Shown: in pieces, positions 15,827 to 28,900 of the stretch
How the letters are laid out: each line of letters opens with the position of its first letter
How positions within the stretch are numbered: the stretch's first letter is position 1
NCBI GenBank assembly: GCA_009833045.1
Contig: WUUP01000002.1
Coordinates: forward strand, 496,001-560,000
Direction of reading: 5' to 3'
Length of the DNA: 64,000 nucleotides
DNA from: Saprospirales bacterium GYS_P2D
GTDB taxonomy: Bacteria; Bacteroidota; Bacteroidia; Chitinophagales; Saprospiraceae
The notes under the pieces: generated by a model
Database searches by the model: none
Told to the model about the DNA's origin: nothing
What the model saw: only the letters and a program-made list of their open reading frames with translations
Translations under genes and position numbers: made by a program

Positions 15827-17779
15827 TTAAAAATGATGGCGGACGAAGGCTTCCATAGCTTCATACTCTGTCAGGCCGAGCTGATTATAGATGCTGGCAG
15901 TGGCACGATTGCGATCTTCGGCTCGCTGCCAAAACTCTCGCTCATCAGCCCCTTGAAACATCACTCCATCCTTCTGAGACTGATGAAAGAAGATAGCTTT
16001 TCGCTTTTTCATCACTTCCTCTGGACTAAGCGGCACGGCCATCTCGATCTCGTGGATCGGCCACTCATGCCATGCCCCTCGATAGAGCCAGATCCAGCAA
16101 TCCTTCATGTACTCTTCGGACTTGAGCTTAGCCACTGCTCTGAATATTGCATCGAGACAGACCTTGTGCGTACCATGTGGATCTGCTAAGTCGCCAGCGG
16201 CATAAATCTGATGAGGTTTGACTTCGGCGATGAGATCTGCCACCATCTTGACATCTGCCTTGCCTATGGGTTTCTTTTTGATCTTGCCCGTTTCGTAAAA
16301 AGGCATATTCAAAAAATGTATATGGTCATCATCGAGCCCACAATAGCGTGCTCCAGCTATCGCCTCACCACGTCGGATGAGCCCTTTGATCTGCCGGATA
16401 TCGGGAGTATCTATTTCTTCATCTGTCTTCTTGAGTATTTTCTTTATGATCTTATCATACTTATCAGTAGGTAGATCATTTGCAGCATTGAGATCACGAG
16501 TGAACTCCGCAAAACGAAGAGCGTCATGATCGGCCACTGCAATATTGCCAGAGGTCTGATACGCTACATGTACATCGTGCCCCTGATTGACCAGTCTCAA
16601 GAAAGTCCCACCCATCGATATCACATCATCATCAGGATGTGGACTGAATATAATCACTCGCTTGCGAGCTGGAGCTGCACGCTCTGGTCGATCACTGTCA
16701 TCGACATTTGGCTTACCTCCTGGCCAGCCTGTGATCGTATGCTGCAGCGAATTGTGCATTTTGATATTAATCTCATAGGCGGAACCCTCCTGCGCTAAGA
16801 GATCGGACATGCCATTATGATTATAGTCTCTTTCGGTGAGCTTGAGGATAGTCTTTCCTACTTTTTGGCTCAGCCAAACAATAGCTTTTCTAATCATTGG
16901 CTCTGTCCATTCACAAGGGCCTACCAGCCATGGCGTATTATAGCGAGTGAGCTCAGAGGCCGCATCTGCATCGAGTATCACCGTAGTATTGCTATGCTCC
17001 TGAAGAAATGTCGCAGGTATCTCAGAGCTAATCTCACCCTCTATCATCTCCTGTACGATCGGAGCTTTCTTATGCGACCAGGCTAATAATACTACTCGCT
17101 GGGCCTGCTTGATCGTATCTATACCCATAGTGATCGCCCGTTTAGGCACATTGTCCATGCCTCTGAAGTCAGTAGCGGCATCAGAGCGTGTCAGATGATC
17201 CAAGGTGATCAGCCTCGTCAGTGAGCGCTTATGCGATCCCGGTTCATTAAACCCTACGTGCCCTGTCCGTCCGATACCGAGCAGCTGAAAATCTAACCCT
17301 CCGTAGGACTTAATCTTCCTCTCGTACTCCATACAGTAGTCATAGACCTCCTCCAGAGGTATCGTACCATCTGGCACATGGACCATAGCTGGATCGATAT
17401 CTACATGATTAAACAGATGATCATGCATGAAGTACCAATAGCTCTGGAGACTGGTCGGCTCCATCGGATAGTACTCATCGAGATTAAAAGTCACGACATT
17501 CTTAAAACTGAGACCATCCTCTCGATGCATCCTGACCAGCTCCTCATAGACTCGGACCGGCGACGATCCCGTGGCCAGTCCCAAGACGCACTTTTCACCC
17601 ATACTTTGCTTATAGCGAATAAGTGATGCGATTTCTTTAGCTACAGCTATAGAGGCTACGTCTGCGTCCCTAAAAATCTCCGTATGCATCTTCTCAAATC
17701 GGATCAGATCAGTCCTCCCGATATGCTGATGAGCGATGCTTACTTCTGATGTATCATGTATTGGTAATTGATTTGCCAT
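15827..17779 (-). CDS. nagB: Glucosamine-6-phosphate deaminase fused to a PIG-L/LmbE deacetylase-like domain
   Basis: 650 residues from the ATG at 17779; a GTG two codons upstream is also in frame. The N-terminal part, residues 30 to about 300, is NagB: LGLATGSSPVRVYEEL, FNLDEYYP with the catalytic Asp, and GIGRTGHVGFNEPGS. From about 370 a PIG-L-type domain begins, with the metal motif HPDDD near 380 and a downstream DPHGTHKVC histidine pair. NagB converts glucosamine-6-phosphate to fructose-6-phosphate and ammonia. PIG-L domains deacetylate N-acetylglucosaminyl compounds. The fusion could couple deacetylation to deamination, but the second activity is inferred. The same two-domain layout is known in Bacteroidota. 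It is likely the first gene of a nagB-symporter-small protein operon. Confidence 0.93.
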   Translation of the reverse strand: MANQLPIHDTSEVSIAHQHIGRTDLIRFEKMHTEIFRDADVASIAVAKEIASLIRYKQSMGEKCVLGLATGSSPVRVYEELVRMHREDGLSFKNVVTFNLDEYYPMEPTSLQSYWYFMHDHLFNHVDIDPAMVHVPDGTIPLEEVYDYCMEYERKIKSYGGLDFQLLGIGRTGHVGFNEPGSHKRSLTRLITLDHLTRSDAATDFRGMDNVPKRAITMGIDTIKQAQRVVLLAWSHKKAPIVQEMIEGEISSEIPATFLQEHSNTTVILDADAASELTRYNTPWLVGPCEWTEPMIRKAIVWLSQKVGKTILKLTERDYNHNGMSDLLAQEGSAYEINIKMHNSLQHTITGWPGGKPNVDDSDRPERAAPARKRVIIFSPHPDDDVISMGGTFLRLVNQGHDVHVAYQTSGNIAVADHDALRFAEFTRDLNAANDLPTDKYDKIIKKILKKTDEEIDTPDIRQIKGLIRRGEAIAGARYCGLDDDHIHFLNMPFYETGKIKKKPIGKADVKMVADLIAEVKPHQIYAAGDLADPHGTHKVCLDAIFRAVAKLKSEEYMKDCWIWLYRGAWHEWPIHEIEMAVPLSPEEVMKKRKAIFFHQSQKDGVMFQGADEREFWQRAEDRNRATASIYNQLGLTEYEAMEAFVRHHF

Positions 17780-17885
17780 ATGCACTAAGATATCTATTGA
17801 TATCCGAATGTATGGCTATCCACCGATCAGAACTTGATACTTATTATAAGATTAGATCATGAAGTGAAAAAAGCGGAATCCTTAT

Positions 17886-19214
17886 TTAGCCTACTGGATT
17901 AGTAGCGAATACCTCGTTGAGAGCTATTAGGGCTTGCTTCTTGTGCTCGGTTTTGATGAGTAGAGAGATGTTGTACTTACTACCTCCCATAGATACCATA
18001 CGTACGGGAATATCTCTGAGCGAAGCAAATATGCGCTCTACATAAACAGTCTCATTGAATAAATCATTACCCACGATACATATGATACTGTAGCCCTCTG
18101 TGGCCTCGATCTCTGCAAAATGGCCCACATCCTCGAGGATTCGATCGAGTCGAGTACTATCATCTATGGTGAGCGATACCGCTACCTCTGAAGTGGTGAT
18201 CATATCCACTGGCGTCTTATGATCTTCAAAGACCTGAAATACCTTTTTCAAAAATCCATAGGCCATAAGCATCCTGTGAGAGTAGATATTGATGGCTGTA
18301 ATACCATCCTTGGCAGCGATAGCCGTGATAGGACGATTACTTATTTCACTACTGATGAGCGTACCTGGAGCATCTGGCTCCATGGTATATTTGAGTCGTA
18401 GGGGCACCTGCATTTTTTCTGCAGGAAGAACACAGGTCGGGTGCAAAATCTTAGCTCCAAAATAGGCTAATTCAGCAGCCTCCCGATAGGATAGGTTCCT
18501 GATCGGTGCCGTATCGTCTACCAGTCGTGGATCGTTATTGTGCACCCCGTCTATATCTGTCCATATCTGAATTTCCATGGACTTGACGACTGCCCCGAGT
18601 ATCGTGGCGGTATAATCGCTACCTCCCCGCTGGAGGTTATCTATTTCCTCCCAATGATTGCGACAGATATAACCCTGTGTGATGTATATTTTATGAGTTC
18701 CTAAAGACTCCAATGTCTGATTGAGTAGCACTGTAGTACGCTCCAAGAATGGCTCGCCTTTTTCATCGATACGCATGAAGTCCAGCGCTGGTAGATAGCC
18801 CACGTCTACCCCTTCAGACTGAGCTAAGAGGTGAAATAACTGTGTAGAGAGTAGCTCACCTGCAGCTAAAATGGTCTTCTCCTGTCGAGTCCCAAATCCA
18901 TCTATCACGCAGGAAGAAATAGTCTGAAATTCGGTATCGATTATGTCTTTGGCTGTAGCCAAAAGCGCCGCATCTGAAAATAAGTCATGTCTCACCTGAT
19001 CATACTGATCATGGAGCGCCTGAATCGCCTGACGTCCAGCAGTCTTATCTCCACGATAGAGATGCTCACAGATACCTACGAGCGCATTAGTCGTCCCAGA
19101 CATGGCAGAAAGCACCACGATCTTTTGCTCATGATCTCGAGTGATGATCTCGAGTACCTCTCTCATGCGCTGTGCGCTACCTACTGAAGTCCCTCCAAAT
19201 TTTAATATAAACAT
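17886..19214 (-). CDS. lysC: Aspartate kinase (monofunctional)
   Basis: 442 residues, the length of a stand-alone aspartokinase. The N-terminus has KFGGTSVGSAQRM. Mid-protein motifs are TQGYICRN, GGSDYTATILGAVV with the catalytic region, IWTDIDGVHNNDPR, and SYREAAELAYFGAKILHP. The C-terminal 140 residues hold two ACT-type regulatory domains (AINIYSHRM..., VRMVSMGGSKYNISLLI). It phosphorylates aspartate as the first step towards lysine, threonine and methionine. There is no fused homoserine dehydrogenase. It is divergent from a gene for an ACT-domain protein, with a 15-base palindrome between them. Confidence 0.95.
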   Translation of the reverse strand: MFILKFGGTSVGSAQRMREVLEIITRDHEQKIVVLSAMSGTTNALVGICEHLYRGDKTAGRQAIQALHDQYDQVRHDLFSDAALLATAKDIIDTEFQTISSCVIDGFGTRQEKTILAAGELLSTQLFHLLAQSEGVDVGYLPALDFMRIDEKGEPFLERTTVLLNQTLESLGTHKIYITQGYICRNHWEEIDNLQRGGSDYTATILGAVVKSMEIQIWTDIDGVHNNDPRLVDDTAPIRNLSYREAAELAYFGAKILHPTCVLPAEKMQVPLRLKYTMEPDAPGTLISSEISNRPITAIAAKDGITAINIYSHRMLMAYGFLKKVFQVFEDHKTPVDMITTSEVAVSLTIDDSTRLDRILEDVGHFAEIEATEGYSIICIVGNDLFNETVYVERIFASLRDIPVRMVSMGGSKYNISLLIKTEHKKQALIALNEVFATNPVG

Positions 19215-19303
19215 GACTTACAATGCTTTTTTATTCAAATGCAGCGCAAATCTACTGCTATTTATTGCTTAGAACGACGAAAGAAAGGAATTGAAACATT
19301 TTT

Positions 19304-19318
19304 ATAACACAATGTTAT
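19304..19318. promoter_or_regulatory. Palindromic candidate operator between lysC and the ACT-protein gene
   Basis: ATAACA-CAA-TGTTAT is a perfect 6+3+6 inverted repeat, 11 bases before the ATG of the ACT gene and 89 bases before the lysC start. Its place in the divergent gap suits an operator, but no regulator is identified. Confidence 0.4.
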
Positions 19319-19329
19319 ATTTTTAACAA

Positions 19330-19986
19330 ATGAATCTATCCATCGCATTATCTCAGATCATAGAGAAGTCTCCTTACCTCGATGATGCCCTCCGCCAGAA
19401 TATCATCAATATCACCTCACTGGCCCGTCAGCTACAGCCGCAAATCGAGATCATGCTCGATCGCAAGATTAACATCCCGGCTATCGTCATGGCTATCAAA
19501 CGGCTACCACCCAGCCCATCTATGAGTCTGGACAAATCTTTACGCTCCTATATGTCACAGCTCGGAGACATCATCGTGAGATCAGACTTAGTAGATTATT
19601 CTTTCGAAAATACAGGTACCCTACTCTCTCGACAGGTAGAGCTCATGCAGCGACTTGACTCTCGGAGTAAGTCATTCTATAGCTTCTGTAAAGGAGTGCA
19701 CGAGACGACATTCATCATCAGTGAGGCACTGACACCTGTGATCGAAGAGATATTCGCTGAGGAGACGATGATCGTCAACCGACCACGACTCGGCGCCATA
19801 TCCATCATGCTTCCTAAAAGTAATATCGATGTACATGGCGTTTACTATATCCTCCTCAAACAGCTCGCTTGGCAGGGAATTAATTTAGTGGAGGTCATCT
19901 CTACCTCCCATGAAATCACACTCATCGTCAGCAAAGAAGACGTAGATCAGGTATTCTCCATCTTCTTAAAAATGAAGAATACCTGA
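19330..19986 (+). CDS. ACT-domain protein related to aspartokinase regulatory domains
   Basis: 218 residues. Residues 1-150 are mainly helical with no family I can name; they include PAIVMAIKRL and an N-terminal stretch predicted to be soluble. Residues about 155-218 form a single ACT-like domain (ISIMLPKSNIDVHGVYYILLKQLAWQGINLVEVISTSHEITLIVSKEDVDQVF), which follows the beta-alpha-beta-beta-alpha-beta order and resembles the C-terminal ACT domain of aspartate kinases. No kinase domain is present. It may sense an amino acid. Its position divergent from lysC suggests a link to aspartate-family control, which is inference. It converges with the giant gene, whose stop lies 2 bases away. Confidence 0.72.
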   Translation: MNLSIALSQIIEKSPYLDDALRQNIINITSLARQLQPQIEIMLDRKINIPAIVMAIKRLPPSPSMSLDKSLRSYMSQLGDIIVRSDLVDYSFENTGTLLSRQVELMQRLDSRSKSFYSFCKGVHETTFIISEALTPVIEEIFAEETMIVNRPRLGAISIMLPKSNIDVHGVYYILLKQLAWQGINLVEVISTSHEITLIVSKEDVDQVFSIFLKMKNT

Positions 19987-19988
19987 TA

Positions 19989-22900
19989 TTATTTCATCGA
20001 GATCAGCTTCTTAGTGATCACATCGTCATGAGCAGTGAGTCTATAGTAGATCACTCCTCTCTGCCCGATCTCATCAGCTAATAATCGCACCGACTGTATT
20101 CCAGCGGAGTACTCAGCTGTCTGGTCATAGAGCGTGCGCCCATTCACATCAAAGAGCGTCAGATTAGCTTTGCCAGCCTGTGGCATGTAGAATCTTATAG
20201 TAGTCTCCTCTTGGAATGGATTCGGTTCATTCTGATAAAGTACTAACTCGCCACTATCACGAAGTTTGATATTTTGATTCACTTTGAGAAGAGTCATATC
20301 CGCAGCTACCCACTGTGATGGCATCTCTCCCTGAGTGAGTACGATCGAGCTTATCTGATCCAGCCAGTCATCTCCTCTCTGTGCCATCTGGATATAGAAT
20401 AGTGGTTTTTCTTTTGAAACCTCAGAGACTTCTTGCTCTGTATAGATGAATCTTAACAACTGCTGGCTCTTATCGAGGCTATAGTCCTGCTCCGCTATCT
20501 TCCACTCTCCAGAGACTAGCTTGACCTCATTTGTATGAGGTAGCTGTATACTGAGCTGAGCACCATGTACAGCAAGATTAGTCGAGCTAAATATTGGCAT
20601 ACGCAGATAACCATCTAAGAGCTCTATCTGAGTGATATCGGTTTCGAGCTGTGCTCGTCCTTCATATTCATATTCAGCAGACTTATTAGGATCTACAGTA
20701 GCATTACCGTCAAGGTCACCTATCCGTACTCCTATAAAATCCAATGCAATCTGACTACCTACCTCTGCAGGCACCAGACTGTAAGACTCGATTAATGGAT
20801 AAACCTCAGGCAACTCCATAGCCACATCAGTAGGTAAGAACAACCACTCTCTACCCGCTGGCAACTGGGTATCCATACCTAGTATCACTCTCCTGAGCTG
20901 GATGATATCCTGGGAGGTGACTCGCTGATCTTCATTAAAGTCTGCAGCCAGATATTCATAGGCATCTGTGATCTCCGATCGTCCCAGAATATGCTGCTGT
21001 ATCAGTAGGATATCCATGACAGACAGACCGTTAGTCACTTCATCAGCCTTAGTCGCAGTGATAGTCGCCGATAGATCTGGATCCAGATCCGAGAAGGCGT
21101 ATCGGCCTTCCGCATCAGTGATGTCAAACTTCCCACTCTGATTCGTATTGATCTTGACATTCGGCATTAGCTCCTTCATGCGAGATATAGCTATACCTCC
21201 GATGCCGATCTCCTCCGGTTGCTCTTCTTCTTCACATAGCTCATCCGTATCTACGAGGCGTACGCTGACGATACAGTAGTCAATATTATCATAGTCATCA
21301 AAGACATAAAGCTCAAACTCTAAGGTATCTGGACCGTAAAGTAGATCTCCACAGGTCAGTGTCAGGGTGGACTGATAGTCATCGGCACCTTCTGGTAAGA
21401 ATCCAAAACGCACCTCTGAACAATTATCAAAACTTCCTAAGTCGAAGTCCTCCGCCCAAAGCGTGACTGTACCATCTGACATCAGCGCTGTACTGACATC
21501 CTGTATACATACTGGCGTTGGATTTTTCTTATCCTCATAGATGATCTGTGTGATATCAGAAGCGATATTGCCACATCCATCAGAGACTTGCCACCTCACG
21601 GTGAGCTCTGCCCCAGACCCGAATGCTGGCAACTCTATCTCTGCACTATCACCTACCACTGATACTGTCTGGATAGTCTCTCCATCCATATCGAGCTCGA
21701 TCCACCATGAGAGGGACTCGTCGATCAGCTCAATATCTCCACAGCTATCTGCCGCTCGTGCTATGATAGAGCCACTCGCTACACATAGAGTCGGCTCATC
21801 GCCTTTAGATTCTCGACCCGCATAGATCGGCACGATGAGCGTATCCGCCACCTCGATCTCTGGAGCGGTGTCATCTTGGATCAGTATGATCTGGTCGTAG
21901 GTATAGTATCCATCCATATCTACCTCGCTATAGCGGAAGTATATCGGATCCAGTAGTCCAGATGGATGATCGCAGACCATGCAGCTATCTCCAGCTATGA
22001 GCTCAGCCGCCCAGTCACCTGCACCCAGCCAAGTATCATCTACCGCCTGTAGCTCGTCGTAGTCTTTCCCTTGATTATCAGTATTCGCCTCATAGGTACA
22101 CCAGTCGATGAGCGTCCAGCGACGGATGATTTGACGACAGGCATCAGAGCTCGCCGTTTCGATATCTTCTTTGGACAGTCCCACGAGAGAGCAGCTCGGC
22201 TCACACCAGACAGGCTCGGTGATCTCATCACCTTCACAGGTCATGCTGCTACCCATATCGATGAGCGTATTTTCTTCATAGATCAGGCCATCCACACACT
22301 CACGTTGCACACCTCCGTAGCTATCATCATTGAGATGCCTTGGCCACTTGATGGTATATGGATTAAATCCTCGGACCTCTTTAAATCTGATATACTGCGT
22401 GCACTGATATTCAGCATCGACGTACCAGTCTCTCTCTATGGTGGTCATCGCACACTGTGACGGATCACGACGATCCTCATATGTCAATATCTCATCTCCA
22501 CAAATGGATGTGTACCACTCTGGATATCCCACCACAGCGACACTGTAGTCATCTCCGCAGTTCAATAAAATGTCCTCACAGTAAACTAATGGTGTCGACT
22601 TATCCTCGACGGTCACTATGCTCCAGCTCACTGCGGATGCAGAGTACGCCGACTCATCGTCCACTATCAAAGCTACTTTATGATCACCCAGATCATCACA
22701 GCAAAACTTGACATATGGAGCACAGGTCACATATGGGATTTCTTCTATGAGAGTATCTTTTCCTACGAGATATTCATATTCATAGACTCCATGCGCCTCA
22801 CACTGAGCCGGTGTATATAGGTATTCACCTTTCTCATTTATCAGTTGTTTTCCATCACGGATGATCGGCGATTCATACTCCTCTTGGAGTAGGACGCAGC

Positions 22901-25900
22901 TCGTCAACTTACCACAGCCTGCATCATTGCTGCCCTGATCGAGATCCTCTGCCAGCACTTTAGCAGTACCGACATGATATGTATCTGCAGTGAGCGTCAC
23001 ATGGGCCGTATCAAGAGCTATCGCCACTGGCGGAGTAGCATCTATCACTCGGAGTGAGAATGTATCTCGAGTGACATTGTCACATTCATCAGTCACTGCG
23101 ACCCATACCATCACGGTACTATCAGCGACTCCCACATCCGTCAGATAATGATCATCGGTGATGCGTCCAGCTGAGCTACCCCAATCTGTACTGCTGATCG
23201 CACTACAGTGATCCGTTAGATCTGTGAGATATAGCTGATAGAGCACACTACAGGTCCATGGCTGAATCTCAGCGACCTGATCCTTGAGTAGCTCAAACGA
23301 TGGACCAACAGAATCCTTGAACACTACCCACTGAGAAGCCGTCATAGTAGCCTTAGTACACCAGTCAATGATAGTCCACTCTCTGAGTATTTTGGTATCT
23401 GTCCCCAGACAAGACTCCAGTTTTTGATCTTGATATTTGACAGATATATTACAGGTATTTCCTTCTCGGATAGCCACTGCTCCTGAGGCAGTATCATAGA
23501 CATAGTAGCTACTATCTACGTAGTAATGCACTATGACATCTATCAATGTCCACAGTCCCTCGCTGATCTCTACTTTCTCCTGTCTCATACTATCTCTATA
23601 GACTAATGTATCTCGTAGTATAGAGTCCACTACGATACCTTTATCAACATATGGATAGGCACATGTCACACCCATGATGGAGTCTATGAATGCCGGTGTA
23701 GGATCGTAGTCCAGATACTTACAGTCGATGATGACTTCTTCTTTTGGAGCATTGATCATAGCCGTATCCAGCTTATGGATATACTGCGTATCTACCTGTA
23801 GCAAGATCGACTCTTTTCCATCTTTGAGTTCGTACTCTCCATAGACTTTGCGGATGACTGTATCAGGAGCACATTCGGCTATAGCCAATGTCTCACTCAC
23901 ATAGACATCATGTATATCGACCCAGCAGCCTAAGACATCTATAGCAGCCAAGACACTATCTGTAGACATCCTCTCCGGACGCTCCTCGATACACATCAGA
24001 TCAGTCCGTGTATATATCGTCGGAGGCAGATTTTTAGTTTCTACATTGAGATCTCCCCAGCAACCTACCTCGCTACATGGGTGGATGATCTCATAGGTCA
24101 GCGTCATACCGGCATGCTCACAGGTCAATGTATTATCAGGTAGCTCAACGCCATCTACAGATATCCTCAATAGGAGCCCAGGTACATAGCCCAAGTCCTC
24201 CGAAGTTAACATCAATATACCTGAAGGAGGCAATGAGATATTAACACTTGCTATACACGTCAAAGTAGGACATGGTAATTCTACCACTGTCGGGTCGTCT
24301 GTCGCAGTCGTAGGGTCTGTAGGATCATCGGAGATATCCGACACAAGAGTACTAATCGGAGACGTACCAAATGCTGTAGCACTATTAAGTATCGTCAGAT
24401 CGCCTACGTCTCTATCCGTGATCACATAGCTCGATGTACACTGAGTCGACTCTCCTGGCAGGAGCTTATCCGCAATGCACTCCACTGGATTGATCAGTTT
24501 ACTATCTTCTATATTGATATCGTTCAGTGTAGTATTACCCACATTAGTCACTGTGAATACATACTGAATCTCATCGTCAATCCATATGATACCATCTCCA
24601 TTAGTGTCTTCGAGCGGAGTGACTGCTGTTTTTTGTAGCTCTATGGCTGGATACTCTTGCACTGTGGTAGTAGCCATAGACATATCCGCATCCACATCAT
24701 CACCCAATGATCCAACAGAAGAAGCAGTGGCAATATTCTTGACAGCATCATCGAGACCTGCGACTCTTACGACATCGTCATATGTCAGCGTGTAATATGC
24801 CTCACATACAGTAGACTCCCCAGGAGCTAATGAGGTCTCAGCGCAAAAGATCGTACTCAGCGTACCTGTACCCATATGGCCCAGCATAGTAGGCCCAGCA
24901 TCAGTGATTGCGATGTCATAGACAGTCGCTGTACCCGTATTTTCGACAGTATAGCTATATCGTATCTGATCACCAGCATCCGTGAATGCACTCTCCGACC
25001 CAAGCTCGATAGTCGGCAGATCAGCCATTTTTTGTAGCTCTATAGCTGGTAGATATGGGAGATCCGTCGTGACCGTATCCATCACCTCTGGTGCTTGCAC
25101 ACTGGTAGCCGTTGCTATATTAGTGATGTACGCAGAGTCCATATCGAGCTGGCTCAAAGCCAATTTTCCAATAAGGATACAGGACTCTCCTACTGCTAAG
25201 AAATCACAAGTCGCACTACTCGGTGTCAACAATGGATCACTGACCACTACACCGGTGAGATTAGCCGTCCCGTCATTAGTCACAGTGATCGTATACTGTA
25301 GCGAATCTCCAGTGGTCATGATACCATTCATATCAAGATCATCGGCGAGGGTCGCTATACTTTTATCTATACTCATACTCGGCACCGGTATCGGTAGCTC
25401 AGTTGAGTCTTTTTCTTCTGGAGTCTGGAGTGTATTGACAGCTGCGACATTTTTGACGACAGTCCCCAGATCAGCAGGCTGAATAATATAATCACCCATT
25501 AATACACAGGTCTCCCCAGGCGCCACCACGGCGCAGACTTCTTCATCCGGTGTGAGCATGGCATCTGTAATATTGACTTGTGTCAATACAGCAGTACCCG
25601 TGTTAGTAGCAGTAATCATGTATCGCAGAGCATCCCCGACACTCGCATCACCGCTTTGATCATTGTCTATGAGCTCGGCAGGAGACTTCACCAGCTCTTT
25701 AGCTGGCTGAGGCAGTGTCGTCACGATGCTATCAGTAGCCTCAAAAGGTGGAGATGTCGATACCACCAAAGCTTCGTTTTTGATCTCTCCATCTATCACA
25801 TCCTGATCGGTCACTTCATAGGTCCCAACTAAAGTACAAGTCTCCCCAGGCATTAAGTCTCCGCACATCTCCATAGATGGTGTCAGACGGGGATCTGATA

Positions 25901-28900
25901 TACTGGCACTACTGAAATTTTGCCCACCATTATTCAATACATTGATGGTATATTCTATCACATCACCAGCACTGATGTCCCCACTGCCATCCCTATCATT
26001 GATGATAACTGGATCTGACTTAACGATACTGAGACTGGCACCTTGTACATTAATCGATACACTATCTACTACAGGACCTACTTGATCACTATTCGCTGTA
26101 GCGATATTAGTAAATTCGATACCATTGCCCGGCACGAGATAGTATCCCGAGAGTGTACATCGCTCCATTGGCGCTAAGAAAGTACATGGCGCATCGCCCC
26201 CATCGATCGTGATCAGATCATCGGTGATCGTCACATTAGTGAGATTAGCCGTACCAGAGTTAGTCACTATGACTTGATATCTTAGCGTGTCATCGAGACT
26301 CACTTGACCATTCATATCGACATCTATCAGTGTTGGATTAGACTTGACGATGCTGATAGCTGGCTGCGGTAGCTCTACGGACACCTCATCTGACAGTGCA
26401 GGCAATTGTGTAGAGCTGACGGTTGCCATATTATCGATGGATCCATTAGTCAGGTCAGTCGCTGCGATCTCATAGGTACCGACTAATACACAGGTCTCGC
26501 CTGGGTCGAGCACAGCGCAAGTATTACTACTCGGCATGAGAGGTAGCGACACGTCTTCGACTACCACATCGGTGAGCGTGGCTTGGCCAGTATTCTCTAC
26601 TGTGATGGTATATTCTATGATATCACCTTCACTCATATCCATGGAGGCATCATTGTCAATAGACAGAGTAGCTGGCGATTTATTAATCGTGTATGCTGGC
26701 ACCGGCAATGCTACAGTAAGATCATCCATGACCTCAGGAGCTTGGACCGATGTGCCCGTTGCTTCGTTGAAGATAGATCCAGTCGATAAATCTGTCGATG
26801 TGACTGTATAAGTACCAATCAAGATGCATTCGCCTGCAGGCGCCAAAAATGCACAGGTAGTAGACGCTGGACTGATCAGATCATCACTCACCAAGATTTG
26901 CGTCAAATTAGCTGTACCTATATTAGTGACCACTATCTGATAGGTCAACACATCTCCTACACTGATATCTCCGCTACCATCACCATCAGCATTAGCTATC
27001 AAGGATTTTTCTATATCCATGAGAGGCGTAGGTAGTGGCACATCTACATCATCTTGCAGTGGATCGGTCTGATCTGAGTCAGTAGTAGCGACATTCTCTA
27101 TGATCCCAGCATCTATATCATCCTGAGTGATCGAATACTCTCCTCTCAGGACGCAGGTCTCTCCAGGAGCGATGATCGTGCAGCTCATCATAGATGGTGT
27201 GATCAGATCATCCGTGATGACCACATCTGTGAGATTAGCGGTCCCATTATTAGTCACGACTATCTCATAGTTCAGTACATCATTCACACTATAGTCTCCA
27301 CTACCGTCGACATCAGCGTAGCCATTGAGCGATTTTTCTATGTCCAGAGAAGGCTGCGCCAAAGCTATAGTCGCATCATCTTCGATTTCATCAGTCTGGT
27401 CAGTATTAGTCGTGGCGGTATTATCTATGCGACCACGTATGACATCATCTTCTGTGATGACATACTTAGCTCGGAGGGAGCACTCATCACTCGGCTCCAT
27501 CAATGGGCAGGTCTGCGTCATAGGAGTGAGTAATGGATCTGAGATCACGATATTTGTGAGATTGGCAGTCCCATTATTGATAGCTGTGATCACATACGAA
27601 ATGGTGTCACCTGCACTCATGTCGCCACTCATATCCATATCTGCCAAAAGCATTGGTGGATTTTTAATCATGGAAATGGATGGCTGAGCCAAATTGGTCA
27701 CCGAAGTATCAGCATCCATCACTGGGGGCACTATTGAAGAGCTGACTGTCGATATATTCTCGATTGAGCCAGTCATCAGATCGGCCTCAGTAATCACGTA
27801 GGTACCGACTAATTGGCAAGTTTGACCTGGCAGCATTAGACCACAGTCATTTTGACTTGGTGTCAAAAGAGGATCAGAAATCACTACATCTGGGAGATTA
27901 GCATTACCATTATTGAGCGCAGTGATGACATACCGTATCGTATCCCCGACACTCATATCTCTACTGCCATCGACATCTGCTAATAAACTAGCAGGTGTCT
28001 TGACCAAATTGATGCTCGGCTGGGGAATCTCCACGCTAATGTCCGACTCCATAGGATCTGTCTGATCACTATCTCCCGTAGCCGTATTAGTGATCACCAT
28101 ATCGATATCATCGGTTACTACTTGATAGGTCCCCATGAGTATACAGGTCTCGCCTGGCTCTATACGGAAACAATAAGTAGAATCTGGAGTCAATAAATCA
28201 TCTACAATCGTCACGTCTGTGAGATTTGCGGTACCCGTATTTGACAGGACCACCTCATAGTATAATAGGTCCCCTACACTGATATCCTGACTTCCATCAT
28301 TGTCATCATATCTCAGGAGATTTTTACTTACCGTCTTATCAGGCTGCGGCAGCGGCTGATATACCGAATCTTGATCCGCCTCTGTCTGGTCAGAAGTCAC
28401 CGTCGCCGTATTATTGATACCCCCATTCATGACATCAGCCTCAGTAATCATATAATGACCCGTAAGCACACAGGTCTCTTCTGGCATCAACAGTGGACAA
28501 GTCTCTGTCCCTCCGTGATGAAATAGAGGGTCATTGATGGTCACATTAGTAAGATTTGATGTACCCGTATTCGTCACTGTGATGGTATAGTCTATCGCAT
28601 CACCTGCACTCATATCTTTACTGAAGTCATTATCCGCATGATATAGTAGCGGTGCCGCTTTATTAATGACGAGAGCAGGTTGAGGGATGGCTATCATATA
28701 GTCATCCGTGATCATAGTTAGCTGATCACTCACTGCGCTGGCTTCATTAGTAAAGCTACCTGCAGTGACATCGGCAGCTGATATCGTATAGGTCCCCGTC
28801 AGCACACAGGTCTCTCCAGGAGCTACTACTGCACAGCTCATCTCATCAGGAGATAGCAAAGGATCTGTCACTATCACATCAGTGAGATTAGCAGAGCCGG

